From Psychrobacter sp. Choline-02u-9 (GTDB taxonomy: Bacteria; Pseudomonadota; Gammaproteobacteria; Pseudomonadales; Moraxellaceae): DNA of 42,895 bases. Below, piece by piece: positions 35,852-42,895 of the stretch. Below the pieces are notes generated by a model. It saw only the letters and a list, made by a program, of their open reading frames with translations. It was not told where the DNA came from and searched no databases. The stretch spans positions 1 to 42,895 of the forward strand of contig NZ_PJBF01000062.1 of NCBI RefSeq assembly GCF_002836505.1. The letters run 5' to 3'. Each line of letters begins with the position of its first letter. Positions within the stretch are counted from its first letter, which is position 1. The position numbers were made by a program, and so were the translations under genes.

Positions 35852-36310
35852 TTAACTATTTAGAGCTTGTCTAAGCCTTTTGTTTGTGTAACCTTTAGCC
35901 CATTTATAAACATACTCTTCAATGAGATATAAAATAACTCGATCTTTGAATAAACGCATCCTAATAGAACTTTGTTCATCTATATCTGATGGCGTACTCT
36001 TAGCTGAATCAGCTAGGATCGTACGCAGGCTTTCAATTTGAAGGTAGAGAGCATTAAATTCATAGTCTTCTAAAGCATCGACCAGTGAACCAACATATTC
36101 TACAACCATGAGCTCGTAAACCTTGCCGCAAAATCCTTCTGTTTGGAACTTATAGCAAATATCGTCCCATACATTTTCAAGAGGTTTTGTTGTTACTGTA
36201 GACTCACTAGATCTCTGTAAATAACGTTGAGTTTGATTGGTAATTCTTTTAGATATTTTCTTAGACAGTTGTACTGAAATACTTAATGCCATTATCTTTT
36301 CTAAATCCAT
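35852..36310 (-). CDS. hypothetical protein of the element
   Basis: I do not recognise this 152-residue protein. It is predicted mostly helical and soluble, with a basic N-terminal stretch (SKKISKRITNQTQRYLQR), an acidic central part (EYVGSLVDALEDYEF) and a basic C-terminus (KWAKGYTNKRLRQAL). No signal peptide, membrane helix or metal motif is present. AGGG lies nine bases before the ATG; a second ATG seven codons in is possible. It stands alone between two terminators among element genes, which suggests an element function such as a regulator or small accessory protein, but none is assigned. Confidence 0.65.
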   Translation of the reverse strand: MDLEKIMALSISVQLSKKISKRITNQTQRYLQRSSESTVTTKPLENVWDDICYKFQTEGFCGKVYELMVVEYVGSLVDALEDYEFNALYLQIESLRTILADSAKSTPSDIDEQSSIRMRLFKDRVILYLIEEYVYKWAKGYTNKRLRQALNS

Positions 36311-36429
36311 TTTAGCTACCCTTACGTTAAAGAATAATAATCTATTTTTAATATGCTGCTATGAAGAACTAGCACATTGTAAAACTTAATTCAGGTATTA
36401 AGCCACTAAAAATAAACCGATAAAAAGTA

Positions 36430-36456
36430 AAACAAGCGACTCTAGGTCGCTTGTTT
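36430..36456 (-). terminator. terminator of the RDF-like gene
   Basis: Eleven perfect pairs (36430-36440 with 36446-36456), 5-base loop, then in minus orientation a T-rich tail. Confidence 0.85.
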
Positions 36457-36496
36457 CAACCTAACTAATTTATGCCGTATACCTCACTTGATTGCT

Positions 36497-37408
36497 TTAG
36501 CTTACCGCTGTTACACTTTGCCGTAGCCCTTGCTCGATGCTAGTCACGTTATGAGTGGCTAACCCGTTCTGATAATTCCCCTGCTGGCTATTGCTTACGT
36601 CATCTGTCTCCATGGGATAAAACTCCTCAGCCACATCAAGTAAGCCATCGTTATCAATTTCAAAGGATGAATTGACGTAACCCTGTTTTGCAGCCTCTTC
36701 TAGCGCTGCTTGATCAAAGCCGTGTTCGCTAAGCTCCGCATCAATTGCCTGCGCATCTTGCACTGCTTGCTTTAGTGTCACCCCATCACGTAGTGTCAAA
36801 TCCACAAAGTAAATCGGCGTACGATAGCTTTGCGTGGTGCTTTTGCCTCTTAGGGTTAATTGCAGTGGTAAGCAGGACAGCTTATTGCCTGATACCGCAG
36901 CAAAGTAGCTCAGCCGTGCGGCAAGCGTGCGAATACTATTAAAGCCTGTGGTGCGAAAGATAAACGTGCCTAACTCGTCGTCTTCACTGAGATTAACGTA
37001 CAAGCGACCATATGGTTTACAAGCACCGCCTTGCGCTAATGGGCAACGATCAGGTGATGGGCAAGGCAGTGTTTCCACGCCATTGTTTGTACGGCGTTGA
37101 CACTGCTCACCGTCACCCACGCATAGTGGCCGTCCGGTTTGTCTATCGAACAAGGTGTACTCAGCTCGCAGGTTTAGCTCAGGATCGTTAAACAACATGC
37201 GTACCGGTATGTGTCTCAGCTTACCGTTACTGTGCTCGCGTAGCTTTTCATCTAGTGGATGATTGATCCAGCCATCCTTGTTCTGCACTTGACTGGTAAT
37301 GGTGAATTGATCGTCTTTAGCAGGCAAACGCTTACCATCTTTTTGAATGACACGTCCAATACTGATACGACCTAGAACTGGTGGGGTTATGGTTAGACCT
37401 TTAATCAT
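36497..37408 (-). CDS. cysteine-rich recombination directionality factor-like protein
   Basis: A 303-residue protein of the group often annotated as hydrolase or metal-binding protein in phages, plasmids and integrative elements, and which I link to Gp3-like recombination directionality factors. The start MIKGLTITPPVLGRISIG is typical. A cluster of five cysteines (C96, C103, C116, C122, C130) suggests a bound metal or Fe-S cluster. The second half has a helical region (RTLAARLSYF) and a disordered C-terminal tail. AAGGAA lies before the ATG. It sits between terminators, next to the YqaJ recombinase gene and in the usual company of DUF932. A role in excision or DNA metabolism is inference. Confidence 0.6.
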   Translation of the reverse strand: MIKGLTITPPVLGRISIGRVIQKDGKRLPAKDDQFTITSQVQNKDGWINHPLDEKLREHSNGKLRHIPVRMLFNDPELNLRAEYTLFDRQTGRPLCVGDGEQCQRRTNNGVETLPCPSPDRCPLAQGGACKPYGRLYVNLSEDDELGTFIFRTTGFNSIRTLAARLSYFAAVSGNKLSCLPLQLTLRGKSTTQSYRTPIYFVDLTLRDGVTLKQAVQDAQAIDAELSEHGFDQAALEEAAKQGYVNSSFEIDNDGLLDVAEEFYPMETDDVSNSQQGNYQNGLATHNVTSIEQGLRQSVTAVS

Positions 37409-37449
37409 GATGATATTCCTTATAGTTTTAATAAAATGTGTTTAGCCAT

Positions 37450-37475
37450 AAAAAAGCCCACCGATTAGGGTGGGC
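37450..37475 (-). terminator. terminator of the YqaJ gene
   Basis: Seven strong G-C rich pairs (GCCCACC 37456-37462 with GGTGGGC 37469-37475), 6-base loop, and a run of T in minus orientation. Confidence 0.9.
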
Positions 37476-37515
37476 AGTTATGCGCTTGTTTTGGTTAAGT
37501 GTAGTAGGTTTCTGC

Positions 37516-38613
37516 TTAATCGTTCAAAATGACGAAGCGGCGACTACCTTGCTTGGTTTTACTAAATTTAGCCAACAGCTCAGGATGCGCTTTGATAACG
37601 GCCTTGCTATCAAGACCGATACTATCTTTCGAGCGTTTCCAAGAAATAGTGCCTTTTTCAAACACAGCGACTTCATTAGCTGCAATCAGTGTTTGCAGCT
37701 GATGCTTTACCTGATCATGGCGCTGCTCTAGCTCTTGCATGTAATCACGATAACTCAGCAGTTGCTCAAATAACTTATTGGCACCATCGTCATCTCGTAG
37801 ATCAACCTTGCTTGACGGCTTAGGCGTTGGATAAAGCAGCTTTAAGGCTTTGGCAGCTGACTCGCTATGATCAGGCGTTGGTGGGGTGTCGGTCTGCACG
37901 TATTGCCAGAACTGACGCTCATGCTCCATGATGGACTCAATCAAGCGCTCATCACGCTCAACCTTGTATATCTTGGCTTCATGTCCACAAAGTAGCACAC
38001 AGATATGCGCCGCAGTTTTACCAGTGACCGCCAGCTGATGCTGCACTTGGCAGGTGACGTATAACGGCACGCCATGCTTCCAGAGCTTGGCACCATGTTC
38101 ACCAGCGGTTTTGCACTCTAAAATCTGTACCTCACCACTACCAGTAATGGCATAGTCTAAATTTGCTAGCATGAATGGCTGCTCAGGATGCTGTAAGATA
38201 GCATTCACGCGGCGTACCTTATTGCCGGTATGTTCTTGATAGTATTTAGCGACCATCGGCTCTAAGGTATTGCCCCAATAGAGGGGTGAATAACCCTCAA
38301 TGCTCTCATCGATGTCGGAGCTCATGCGTCCTGTCTTAATCATCCATAATTCCAGCATAGAGAGATACGGATGAATACCACAAGCAGCTGCTGCGTCAGA
38401 GCTGCCAATGCCTTGCTTGCGTACTTGTAGCCAGTCCTCACGGCTTAAATCTTTAGTATTAATTAAACGCTTGGCAGTCATTGATGTGTTCAGTTGGGTA
38501 GGTTTATCAGCGGTAACGCTTTGCTTGGCTTTCACTACTGCTGGTTTGAGTCTAATGGTTGCACGCTTCGCTTGTCTTGGCTGAGTCGTGCTGTTTAGTG
38601 CAATCATGTTCAT
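37516..38613 (-). CDS. YqaJ-family viral recombinase (lambda exonuclease-like)
   Basis: 5'-3' exonuclease candidate of phage-type recombination. The ATG at 38613 has AAGGAG six bases upstream and gives 365 residues; the frame extends further to 38664 but runs over the terminator of the preceding gene. Active-site pattern: GIGSSDAAA (68-76), Glu118 (WGNTLEPM), Asp153 (ANLDYAI) and E166-x-K168 (ILECKTA), then Gln-rich helix TCQVQHQLAVTG. The first 50 residues are basic and probably disordered; the C-terminal 80 residues form a likely coiled coil. Such nucleases usually pair with a single-strand annealing protein; none is recognisable here, the neighbours being DUF932 and the cysteine-rich protein. 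Confidence 0.9.
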   Translation of the reverse strand: MNMIALNSTTQPRQAKRATIRLKPAVVKAKQSVTADKPTQLNTSMTAKRLINTKDLSREDWLQVRKQGIGSSDAAAACGIHPYLSMLELWMIKTGRMSSDIDESIEGYSPLYWGNTLEPMVAKYYQEHTGNKVRRVNAILQHPEQPFMLANLDYAITGSGEVQILECKTAGEHGAKLWKHGVPLYVTCQVQHQLAVTGKTAAHICVLLCGHEAKIYKVERDERLIESIMEHERQFWQYVQTDTPPTPDHSESAAKALKLLYPTPKPSSKVDLRDDDGANKLFEQLLSYRDYMQELEQRHDQVKHQLQTLIAANEVAVFEKGTISWKRSKDSIGLDSKAVIKAHPELLAKFSKTKQGSRRFVILND

Positions 38614-38663
38614 AACGAACTCCTTTGATAAATGGTTTATTGGTATTAATGAAATAAGCGGCA

Positions 38664-38690
38664 TAAAAAACCACGCTCGAAGGCGTGGTT
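38664..38690 (-). terminator. terminator of the DUF932 gene
   Basis: Eight pairs (AACCACGC 38669-38676 with GCGTGGTT 38683-38690), 6-base loop, T-run in minus orientation. Confidence 0.9.
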
Positions 38691-38721
38691 GATTGTATTG
38701 TCAGGTTTTAAATGTGGCTAG

Positions 38722-39714
38722 TTAAGCCAGCATCAGTAGCGATTCTTCTAAACCCTTTTGTTTAAGCTTAGCGCCAGAGCCAAACCAAGCACCGTCTAAT
38801 CGATGGTCTCTCGACATTGCTCTGCGTTCGTGATCGACGTATTCAGTGATACTACATAGCAAGCCATAAGCGGTATCTTTAGCAGCATCAAGATCGGCTC
38901 CACGACCTTGACCGTTAAACATGTTCATCACCTGATTCATCGCCTTGGCATTGGGCACGGCGTCTTTCTCTTTCTTAGCACTATTAAACAGAATGATGTC
39001 ATTGTCCTGATCATTGAACACACGGCTAAGATAATTGGCGGCTTCTGCTTGGGTAACCCGGCGCTCAGATAATTGCTTCATCTCATAGCTGTGCTCATCC
39101 CACTGTTTGACTGACACGCCTAGTTGCTGCTTGACCTTTTCGGCATCAAACGAGGTGCTATGCGGTACTTTCACTATGCCTCCTGAACCATTCGCTAAGC
39201 TAATAGCCAGCGTGTTATTACAGACCACACGGATGGATGTGAACTGTGCTGTGGTCGCTAGTGTGCCATCACAAGCGGTTGCAAGCAGTAAGTAGCCATT
39301 ACTAACATCTTTACCCTTAAGCGTTGCTGACTGCCCTGTACGAGCCAATGCCCATAGCTTACGACCTCCTTTAAGTACGCCAGCCGTTTCTAGCTCAAAG
39401 TCAGATTGCTCGGTAAGATCACGATAGAATTCTAGAATCTCACGCGGCTGTACTTCTTGATAGCGTTGGCTGACCACCGATAGCGGCTCGAAGTTATCGG
39501 AGCGGTATAAAACTTTTTGCTCAGCAAAGGGCAAAATCAGATTGTGACCTTTGTCATTGTTTGCCATATAACTGACGTCTGAGGATTCTATACGCCAATC
39601 CATACCCGCTTGCTTTGCCCAGATCTCGATAGGCTGCTTGGGAGCCAGCTCATTACCTAAGCCATGCCAAGGGGTTTCGCCAACGTATGCCATTGTGTCT
39701 ATTAAATGTGCCAT
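38722..39714 (-). CDS. DUF932 (phage/plasmid-like) protein
   Basis: About 330 residues from the ATG at 39714, seven bases after AGGAC; the ATG two codons earlier would be one base from that site. The N-terminus MAYVGETPWHGLG, the block YRSDNFEPLSVVSQRYQEVQPREILEF (key piece VVSQRYQEVQP), RKLWALARTGQ and the RVVCNNTL block are hallmarks of the DUF932/TIGR03299 family found on phages and plasmids. Function unknown; repeated association with YqaJ-type exonucleases suggests a part in DNA recombination or replication. It stands with its own terminator. Confidence 0.88.
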   Translation of the reverse strand: MAHLIDTMAYVGETPWHGLGNELAPKQPIEIWAKQAGMDWRIESSDVSYMANNDKGHNLILPFAEQKVLYRSDNFEPLSVVSQRYQEVQPREILEFYRDLTEQSDFELETAGVLKGGRKLWALARTGQSATLKGKDVSNGYLLLATACDGTLATTAQFTSIRVVCNNTLAISLANGSGGIVKVPHSTSFDAEKVKQQLGVSVKQWDEHSYEMKQLSERRVTQAEAANYLSRVFNDQDNDIILFNSAKKEKDAVPNAKAMNQVMNMFNGQGRGADLDAAKDTAYGLLCSITEYVDHERRAMSRDHRLDGAWFGSGAKLKQKGLEESLLMLA

Positions 39715-39763
39715 GATCATTGTCCTTTTAGATTTGATTAGAATTATGGGTTATGTAGATAGG

Positions 39764-40054
39764 TTAAATGCTGAAAGTTCTTGAGCAGGTATTGCAGGTA
39801 TAACTGGGCTTTGCTGCTAAAACGAGTAAGGGTGGCTGTTGTAGCTTGTCTTTAGCCAAGCTAATCGCAGAAGCCAGTGCAGTACCTACCACTACACCGA
39901 TTGCTGAATTGATTTTGTAGTACCTACAGATGCTTACACCAAGACCTGATAGGGCAGATTGTGAACACAGTTGCTCGAAGAGATTAAAGGGACTGTCAGT
40001 ATCGGCAGTGCTTCTGACGTTCGCTGAATGACAGTGTGGGCAGATGGGTCTCAT
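39764..40054 (-). CDS. small protein with split zinc ribbon around a hydrophobic segment
   Basis: A 96-residue protein I cannot name. It has CPHC at residues 5-8 and CNTC at 87-90, which together would make one four-Cys zinc site bringing the two ends together. Between them is a Cys-containing stretch and a Gly/Ala/Val-rich hydrophobic helix (INSAIGVVVGTALASAISLA, about 49-68) that could be a membrane segment or hairpin. AAGGAG lies four to five bases before the ATG. It shares the strand with the neighbouring element genes and is only 49 bases before DUF932, so these two may be co-transcribed. Confidence 0.65.
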   Translation of the reverse strand: MRPICPHCHSANVRSTADTDSPFNLFEQLCSQSALSGLGVSICRYYKINSAIGVVVGTALASAISLAKDKLQQPPLLVLAAKPSYTCNTCSRTFSI

Positions 40055-40080
40055 GAATAGCTCCTTTTTCGATTGCGCAT

Positions 40081-40109
40081 AAAAAAGGCCTGCGATTAAG
40101 CAGACCTTT
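40081..40109 (-). terminator. terminator upstream of the zinc-ribbon gene
   Basis: Ten-base arms 40084-40093 and 40100-40109; one pair is G-U only in the minus-strand RNA. T-run in minus orientation. It ends transcription coming from the Gp2/YfjJ-like gene. Confidence 0.88.
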
Positions 40110-40132
40110 AATTAGGATAGTTTGGGGTTAAA

Positions 40133-40160
40133 CAGTCAGGAGAGCGATGCTTCCTGACTG
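40133..40160 (-). other. stem-loop after the Gp2/YfjJ-like gene
   Basis: CAGTCAGGA (40133-40141) and TCCTGACTG (40152-40160) form nine perfect pairs with a 10-base loop but only three T follow. The word CAGTCAGG also occurs in the AlpA leader (35697-35704). Confidence 0.6.
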
Positions 40161-40196
40161 ATCTCATAGGAATACTATATATCTAAAAATATTTTG

Positions 40197-41117
40197 TTAT
40201 TCAGGCAAGCCTCTACGTTTTTTTGTACGATAAATACCATGACCAAAGGTACGCATGTTTGGTAACCAAAGTTTAAGTTGCTGCTCATTCTTGCTTGGCT
40301 TCGTTAGGTATAGAGCTGAAGCTAGAGCATTTTCAACTTCAATAGGATTATTTTGATGTATCATGCCGATACCTAGTTTGTCATGTTGCTTATACTGCTG
40401 CTTACGTTCTTTATCATGGTAGCTATAATATTCGCCTAGACCAGCGGTTACCTCCTTCCATTTCTCACCCACCTCTTTAGCAATATACCAATCATTCTGT
40501 CGCTCTGAACCATCATACATAAGCAGTAAATGACAGTGCAGCCCACCTTCTTCCCCACCTTGCTCAATAGCCCAAGCATTGCCTTGCAAATGCTCAAAGC
40601 AACTCTTTGGCTTGCAGTTTTTTGCTTTACCGATAAGCTCTCGAAACTTGCTCATGTGATAATTGAAGTCTTCAATGGTCACATGGTGGCTGGTTTCTTT
40701 TGCGTATTTTAGGTCGATACGTATAAAGAGCAGTCTTGAATAATGCCTGATTAGATTATTAATATAGCACCCTAGTTTATTTTTATTTTGAGATTCTTGG
40801 TAAATGAACGCATTACGTTCATTTTCAATATCATTTTTATAGCATGGCAGCATGTCGATAAAACGCTGAGTTTTATCATGATCCCAAATCACGTTTTCTG
40901 GATAAGTATCACCAACGATCGCTTGAGTGCTACTAAAAAATGATAAGACTGGCCGTGAATAAAATAGCTCACTATCGAAGTGAGTCATGAACGGATAATA
41001 AAATCCGTTCAGTTTATTTAAGACCTCATTAAAACAGATAGTGTTCGCTAGTATATCTGTAACAAGACTATGGACGTTTGCAGCAGCTAGCGGTTGGTTT
41101 AGGTGTGAGTAAGACAT
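40197..41117 (-). CDS. inovirus Gp2/YfjJ-like protein, candidate HUH replication initiator
   Basis: 306 residues of the family annotated as inovirus Gp2 or YagK/YfjJ domain. The motif order of an HUH endonuclease can be read: strand LLFIRIDL (129-136, motif 1), GGLHCHLLLM with the HxH metal ligands H194 and H196 (motif 2), and SALYLTKPSK with Y270 and K273 (motif 3, YxxK). This fits a rolling-circle type replication initiator that nicks DNA and stays attached through a tyrosine. The N-terminal 120 residues are family-specific. The AGGA before the ATG lies at the base of an 8-bp hairpin, and inverted repeats lie just upstream. Being in an integrated element with AlpA and an integrase matches YfjJ in CP4-57. 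Nicking activity is inferred from motifs. Confidence 0.82.
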   Translation of the reverse strand: MSYSHLNQPLAAANVHSLVTDILANTICFNEVLNKLNGFYYPFMTHFDSELFYSRPVLSFFSSTQAIVGDTYPENVIWDHDKTQRFIDMLPCYKNDIENERNAFIYQESQNKNKLGCYINNLIRHYSRLLFIRIDLKYAKETSHHVTIEDFNYHMSKFRELIGKAKNCKPKSCFEHLQGNAWAIEQGGEEGGLHCHLLLMYDGSERQNDWYIAKEVGEKWKEVTAGLGEYYSYHDKERKQQYKQHDKLGIGMIHQNNPIEVENALASALYLTKPSKNEQQLKLWLPNMRTFGHGIYRTKKRRGLPE

Positions 41118-41126
41118 TATGGTATT

Positions 41127-41148
41127 CCTATGAAGTTAGTTTCATAGG
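41127..41148 (-). promoter_or_regulatory. leader hairpin at the ribosome site of the Gp2/YfjJ-like gene
   Basis: CCTATGAA (41127-41134) and TTCATAGG (41141-41148) form eight perfect pairs with a 6-base loop. In minus-strand mRNA the last AGG of the stem is the start of the Shine-Dalgarno AGGA, ten bases before the ATG, so folding could limit translation. The shared block GTCCGTATTTTTATAAT lies just upstream at 41158-41174. Confidence 0.6.
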
Positions 41149-41181
41149 GTGGGATCAGTCCGTATTTTTATAATGATGGTC

Positions 41182-41276
41182 GCTGAGAGTTATGCCCTCA
41201 GCAGTAGAACAAGTAGCTGCTGTGTTTAGATAATAATATAAATAACCCACTAAGGACGAGCTGCCGTAGTGCAGCT
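41182..41276. repeat. cluster of three inverted repeats upstream of the HUH-like gene
   Basis: GCTGAG/CTCAGC (41182-41187 and 41197-41202), CAGCAG/CTGCTG (41199-41204 and 41217-41222) and AGCTGC/GCAGCT (41259-41264 and 41271-41276). The first two overlap and are mutually exclusive. Such a cluster beside an initiator gene is what an origin with cruciforms would look like, but promoter or leader structures are equally possible. Confidence 0.55.
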
Positions 41277-41811
41277 TTGTGTAGGCGAGCTCTAGAAATT
41301 ATGGTGATAGGTAGCAGTGGATTATAGGACTTTAAAGACAAATGGTTAAAGTGGAGTTAGCTGAACGGCACTACCAATTAGTCTGAACAATTTTTCGCTA
41401 TAATATTTTAGAAACAGGTGGATATCACAAATTTTTAAAGCTATCTACTCTGACTTAGAACTAGGTTTGATAAGCATATTTTCGCTATTAAACTACCACT
41501 TCCGATTAAAGCTGCTCATCATTATCTCTAGCAAATCCTAACTCAATAGTTGCTTGGCTTCGTCTACGCCAGTTTAGTATAGACTCGCGACATCCATCGC
41601 TTTAGCTAATCAGCCCATCGTTTAATACGTAATAAAAATATAGACTCTTACTGTAAGCTGGTATATATTAACTATAGGTAAATTATATCGCCTAATAACA
41701 AGGCCTGCATGTATTTATTGCTAGAAATAAACTATAAAAAAAACAATGTAAAACCTTATAAAAACTAGTTTTTGTATTGTGTTTTTCTATAATCTTTTAT
41801 GAGGAAATGAC
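41277..41811. other. AT-rich intergenic region before the last gene
   Basis: About 535 bases without a supported gene. Near its right end are a perfect 12-bp palindrome AAAACTAGTTTT (41761-41772) and a consensus -10 TATAAT (41788-41793) 18 bases before the ATG at 41812; the -35 is poor. The palindrome would overlap the -35 region and may be an operator. Confidence 0.5.
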
Positions 41812-42891
41812 ATGGTGGATGGACAATTAACTAGGCTTCCTGACAACCAGCACTATCCATTTGATCAAGGATCAATGGAGTATCATAATTCTCAATACTT
41901 GAGAACTATGTCAGACTTGTACATAAAAAGTATAAGATCTGGGACTAAGCGTATTGAAGATTACTTCAAAGAATTAGATAAAATGAGTGTTACGGATGCA
42001 AAATCCCTACTATATACGTATAATATTTTACTTAATAAAAGTTGGGAAAATATAAATTATGACAATGATGATTATAAAAACTTATTGATCAAAGAGCTTA
42101 AAACCTGGAGTTCACCCATTGATAAATTTAATGAGTTATTGGATGTTAGAGCAACGAAGGTTTTACCAAAAAGTTATCTTGACTGGTTTAAAAATGATCT
42201 ACGATGCTCACTTTTTATCACCAATCTTATCTATAATGTTTTTAAAAACTCAGCTTTTAAAGGTAAGGATGAGCTAATAACAGCAATTACAAGTTTTTTG
42301 CCATATAACATTATTTATTTTAATAGCCATGTAAATAACGAATTTGGTTATTTCAATAGAGTACAGATAATAGATGATTGGAAAGTTTCGAATTTACTCT
42401 CGATAAAATCCACGTATTTGAAAGGCCGTACACCTGATAAAGAATTAAAATGGCTTGATGTTGCTAACCATAATCAAATTGAATGGGTATATAGCTATAT
42501 AGATAATGACAAGGATCAGCCTATAATCCTCAAGGATGTATTTTTCCCAGAGACTTTTGAAGAGAAATATGAGCTGGTACTAGCCCATTTAGACACACTA
42601 TCAAACATTGAAAGCCCTAACATAGGAACTGAAAAGAATAAAGGTTACTCTGAGCGTAGCTATATGTTATACAAAATGAGAAAAGCTTGGGATGGTCGAA
42701 AAAATTATAGCTCTAAAAACGAAGAAGGCGATGGCATTATAAAAATATATAAGAAAAATCAGACTAAGTTAGAAAAACTTATAGCCTTTAGTGGCTTTAC
42801 CGCTCAGAAAATGATAAACAATTCTATCGAACAGATGTATGATCAGCTTATTAAAGATGATACTGAAGCAGTAGATAAGAGCCTTTCCTAA
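41812..42891 (+). CDS. hypothetical protein, very AT-rich gene
   Basis: I do not recognise this 359-residue protein. AGGAAATGAC before the ATG is a good ribosome site. The protein is rich in Asn, Lys, Tyr, Ile and Asp, soluble, mainly helical, without signal peptide, membrane helix or familiar catalytic motif. Notable stretches: SYLDWFKNDLRCSLFITNLIYNVF (key piece DWFKNDLRCSLF), FLPYNIIYFNSH and KLIAFSGFTAQKM. Codon use is markedly more AT-rich than in the chromosomal genes and the gene points away from the element's minus-strand genes, so it looks like separately acquired cargo. A defence or toxin-like role is possible but nothing in the sequence proves it. The stop lies four bases before the window end. 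Confidence 0.7.
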   Translation: MVDGQLTRLPDNQHYPFDQGSMEYHNSQYLRTMSDLYIKSIRSGTKRIEDYFKELDKMSVTDAKSLLYTYNILLNKSWENINYDNDDYKNLLIKELKTWSSPIDKFNELLDVRATKVLPKSYLDWFKNDLRCSLFITNLIYNVFKNSAFKGKDELITAITSFLPYNIIYFNSHVNNEFGYFNRVQIIDDWKVSNLLSIKSTYLKGRTPDKELKWLDVANHNQIEWVYSYIDNDKDQPIILKDVFFPETFEEKYELVLAHLDTLSNIESPNIGTEKNKGYSERSYMLYKMRKAWDGRKNYSSKNEEGDGIIKIYKKNQTKLEKLIAFSGFTAQKMINNSIEQMYDQLIKDDTEAVDKSLS

Positions 42892-42895
42892 AAAG

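Larger units (their letters stand above)
23750..42895. mobile_element. integrated genetic element at tRNA-Leu, right end not seen
   Basis: Starting at the tRNA-Leu 3' end, the content changes from housekeeping genes to tyrosine integrase, a helicase-DUF4391-Mod-Res operon, AlpA-like regulator, RDF-like protein, YqaJ recombinase, DUF932, and an inovirus Gp2/YfjJ-like protein. The combination int, alpA and yfjJ-like recalls CP4-57/P4-type elements. No capsid, tail, conjugation or mobilisation genes are present in the window. I looked for a second copy of the tRNA 3' end and did not find one, so the element probably extends past the window. The exact left core is inferred from position only. Confidence 0.8.

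Noticed and set aside
23750..42895. Element considered as a complete prophage or conjugative element
   Set aside because: No capsid, portal, terminase, tail, relaxase of conjugative type or type IV secretion genes were found in the window.

Overview
The window reads as a Gram-negative gammaproteobacterial chromosome of the Moraxellaceae, most likely Psychrobacter. The dCTP deaminase and methionyl-tRNA synthetase are of the type I know from Acinetobacter and Psychrobacter, base composition is moderately AT-rich, and the promoters and Shine-Dalgarno sites are ordinary. The genus is inference; no rRNA or other taxonomic marker is present.

Left part (1-23750), core chromosome. Minus-strand genes: dcd, a DUF2804 protein with an unknown partner, the Mrp/ApbC Fe-S carrier ATPase, then a 3-hydroxybutyrate/acetoacetate utilisation cluster transcribed atoE-like permease > scoA > scoB > bdhA. 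Plus-strand genes: a GntP-type permease that has lost its C-terminal third, metG, (a small secreted RcnB-like protein on the minus strand), an ABC importer cluster of the ABC_sub_bind/TrpXYZ type with two tandem paralogous lipoprotein receptors plus permease and ATPase, a YdeP/FdhF-like molybdopterin oxidoreductase followed by fdhD, a sodium:solute symporter with a 44-residue membrane partner, and tRNA-Cys and tRNA-Leu(UAA).

Right part (23750 to the window end), an integrated mobile element. A P4-type tyrosine integrase begins 164 bases after the intact tRNA-Leu gene. Next to it lies a four-gene operon with the logic of a defence system: a PLD-like/SNF2-type helicase, a DUF4391 protein, a type III-like Mod methyltransferase and a Res helicase-nuclease. 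A strong terminator closes it. About 0.5 kb of AT-rich DNA with 21-22 bp-spaced iteron-like repeats separates it from a minus-strand series of element genes: AlpA-like regulator, an unknown protein, a cysteine-rich recombination-directionality-factor-like protein, a YqaJ/lambda-exonuclease-like recombinase, a DUF932 protein, a split zinc-ribbon protein and an inovirus Gp2/YfjJ-like protein that carries the motifs of an HUH replication initiator. Most of these genes have their own terminator. A very AT-rich gene of unknown function starts at 41812 in the opposite direction. No right attachment site was seen, so the element probably continues beyond the window.

How it may work together (inference): integrase plus AlpA and the RDF-like protein would control integration and excision, the HUH-like protein and nearby inverted repeats could drive replication of the excised form, YqaJ and DUF932 form a recombination module, and the helicase-DUF4391-Mod-Res operon and perhaps the last gene are cargo. 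The gene set recalls CP4-57/P4-like satellite elements (int, alpA, yfjJ). The most interesting loci are the extended type III-like operon, whose methyltransferase has a compositionally foreign specificity region, and the putative replication and leader-control sequences of the element.
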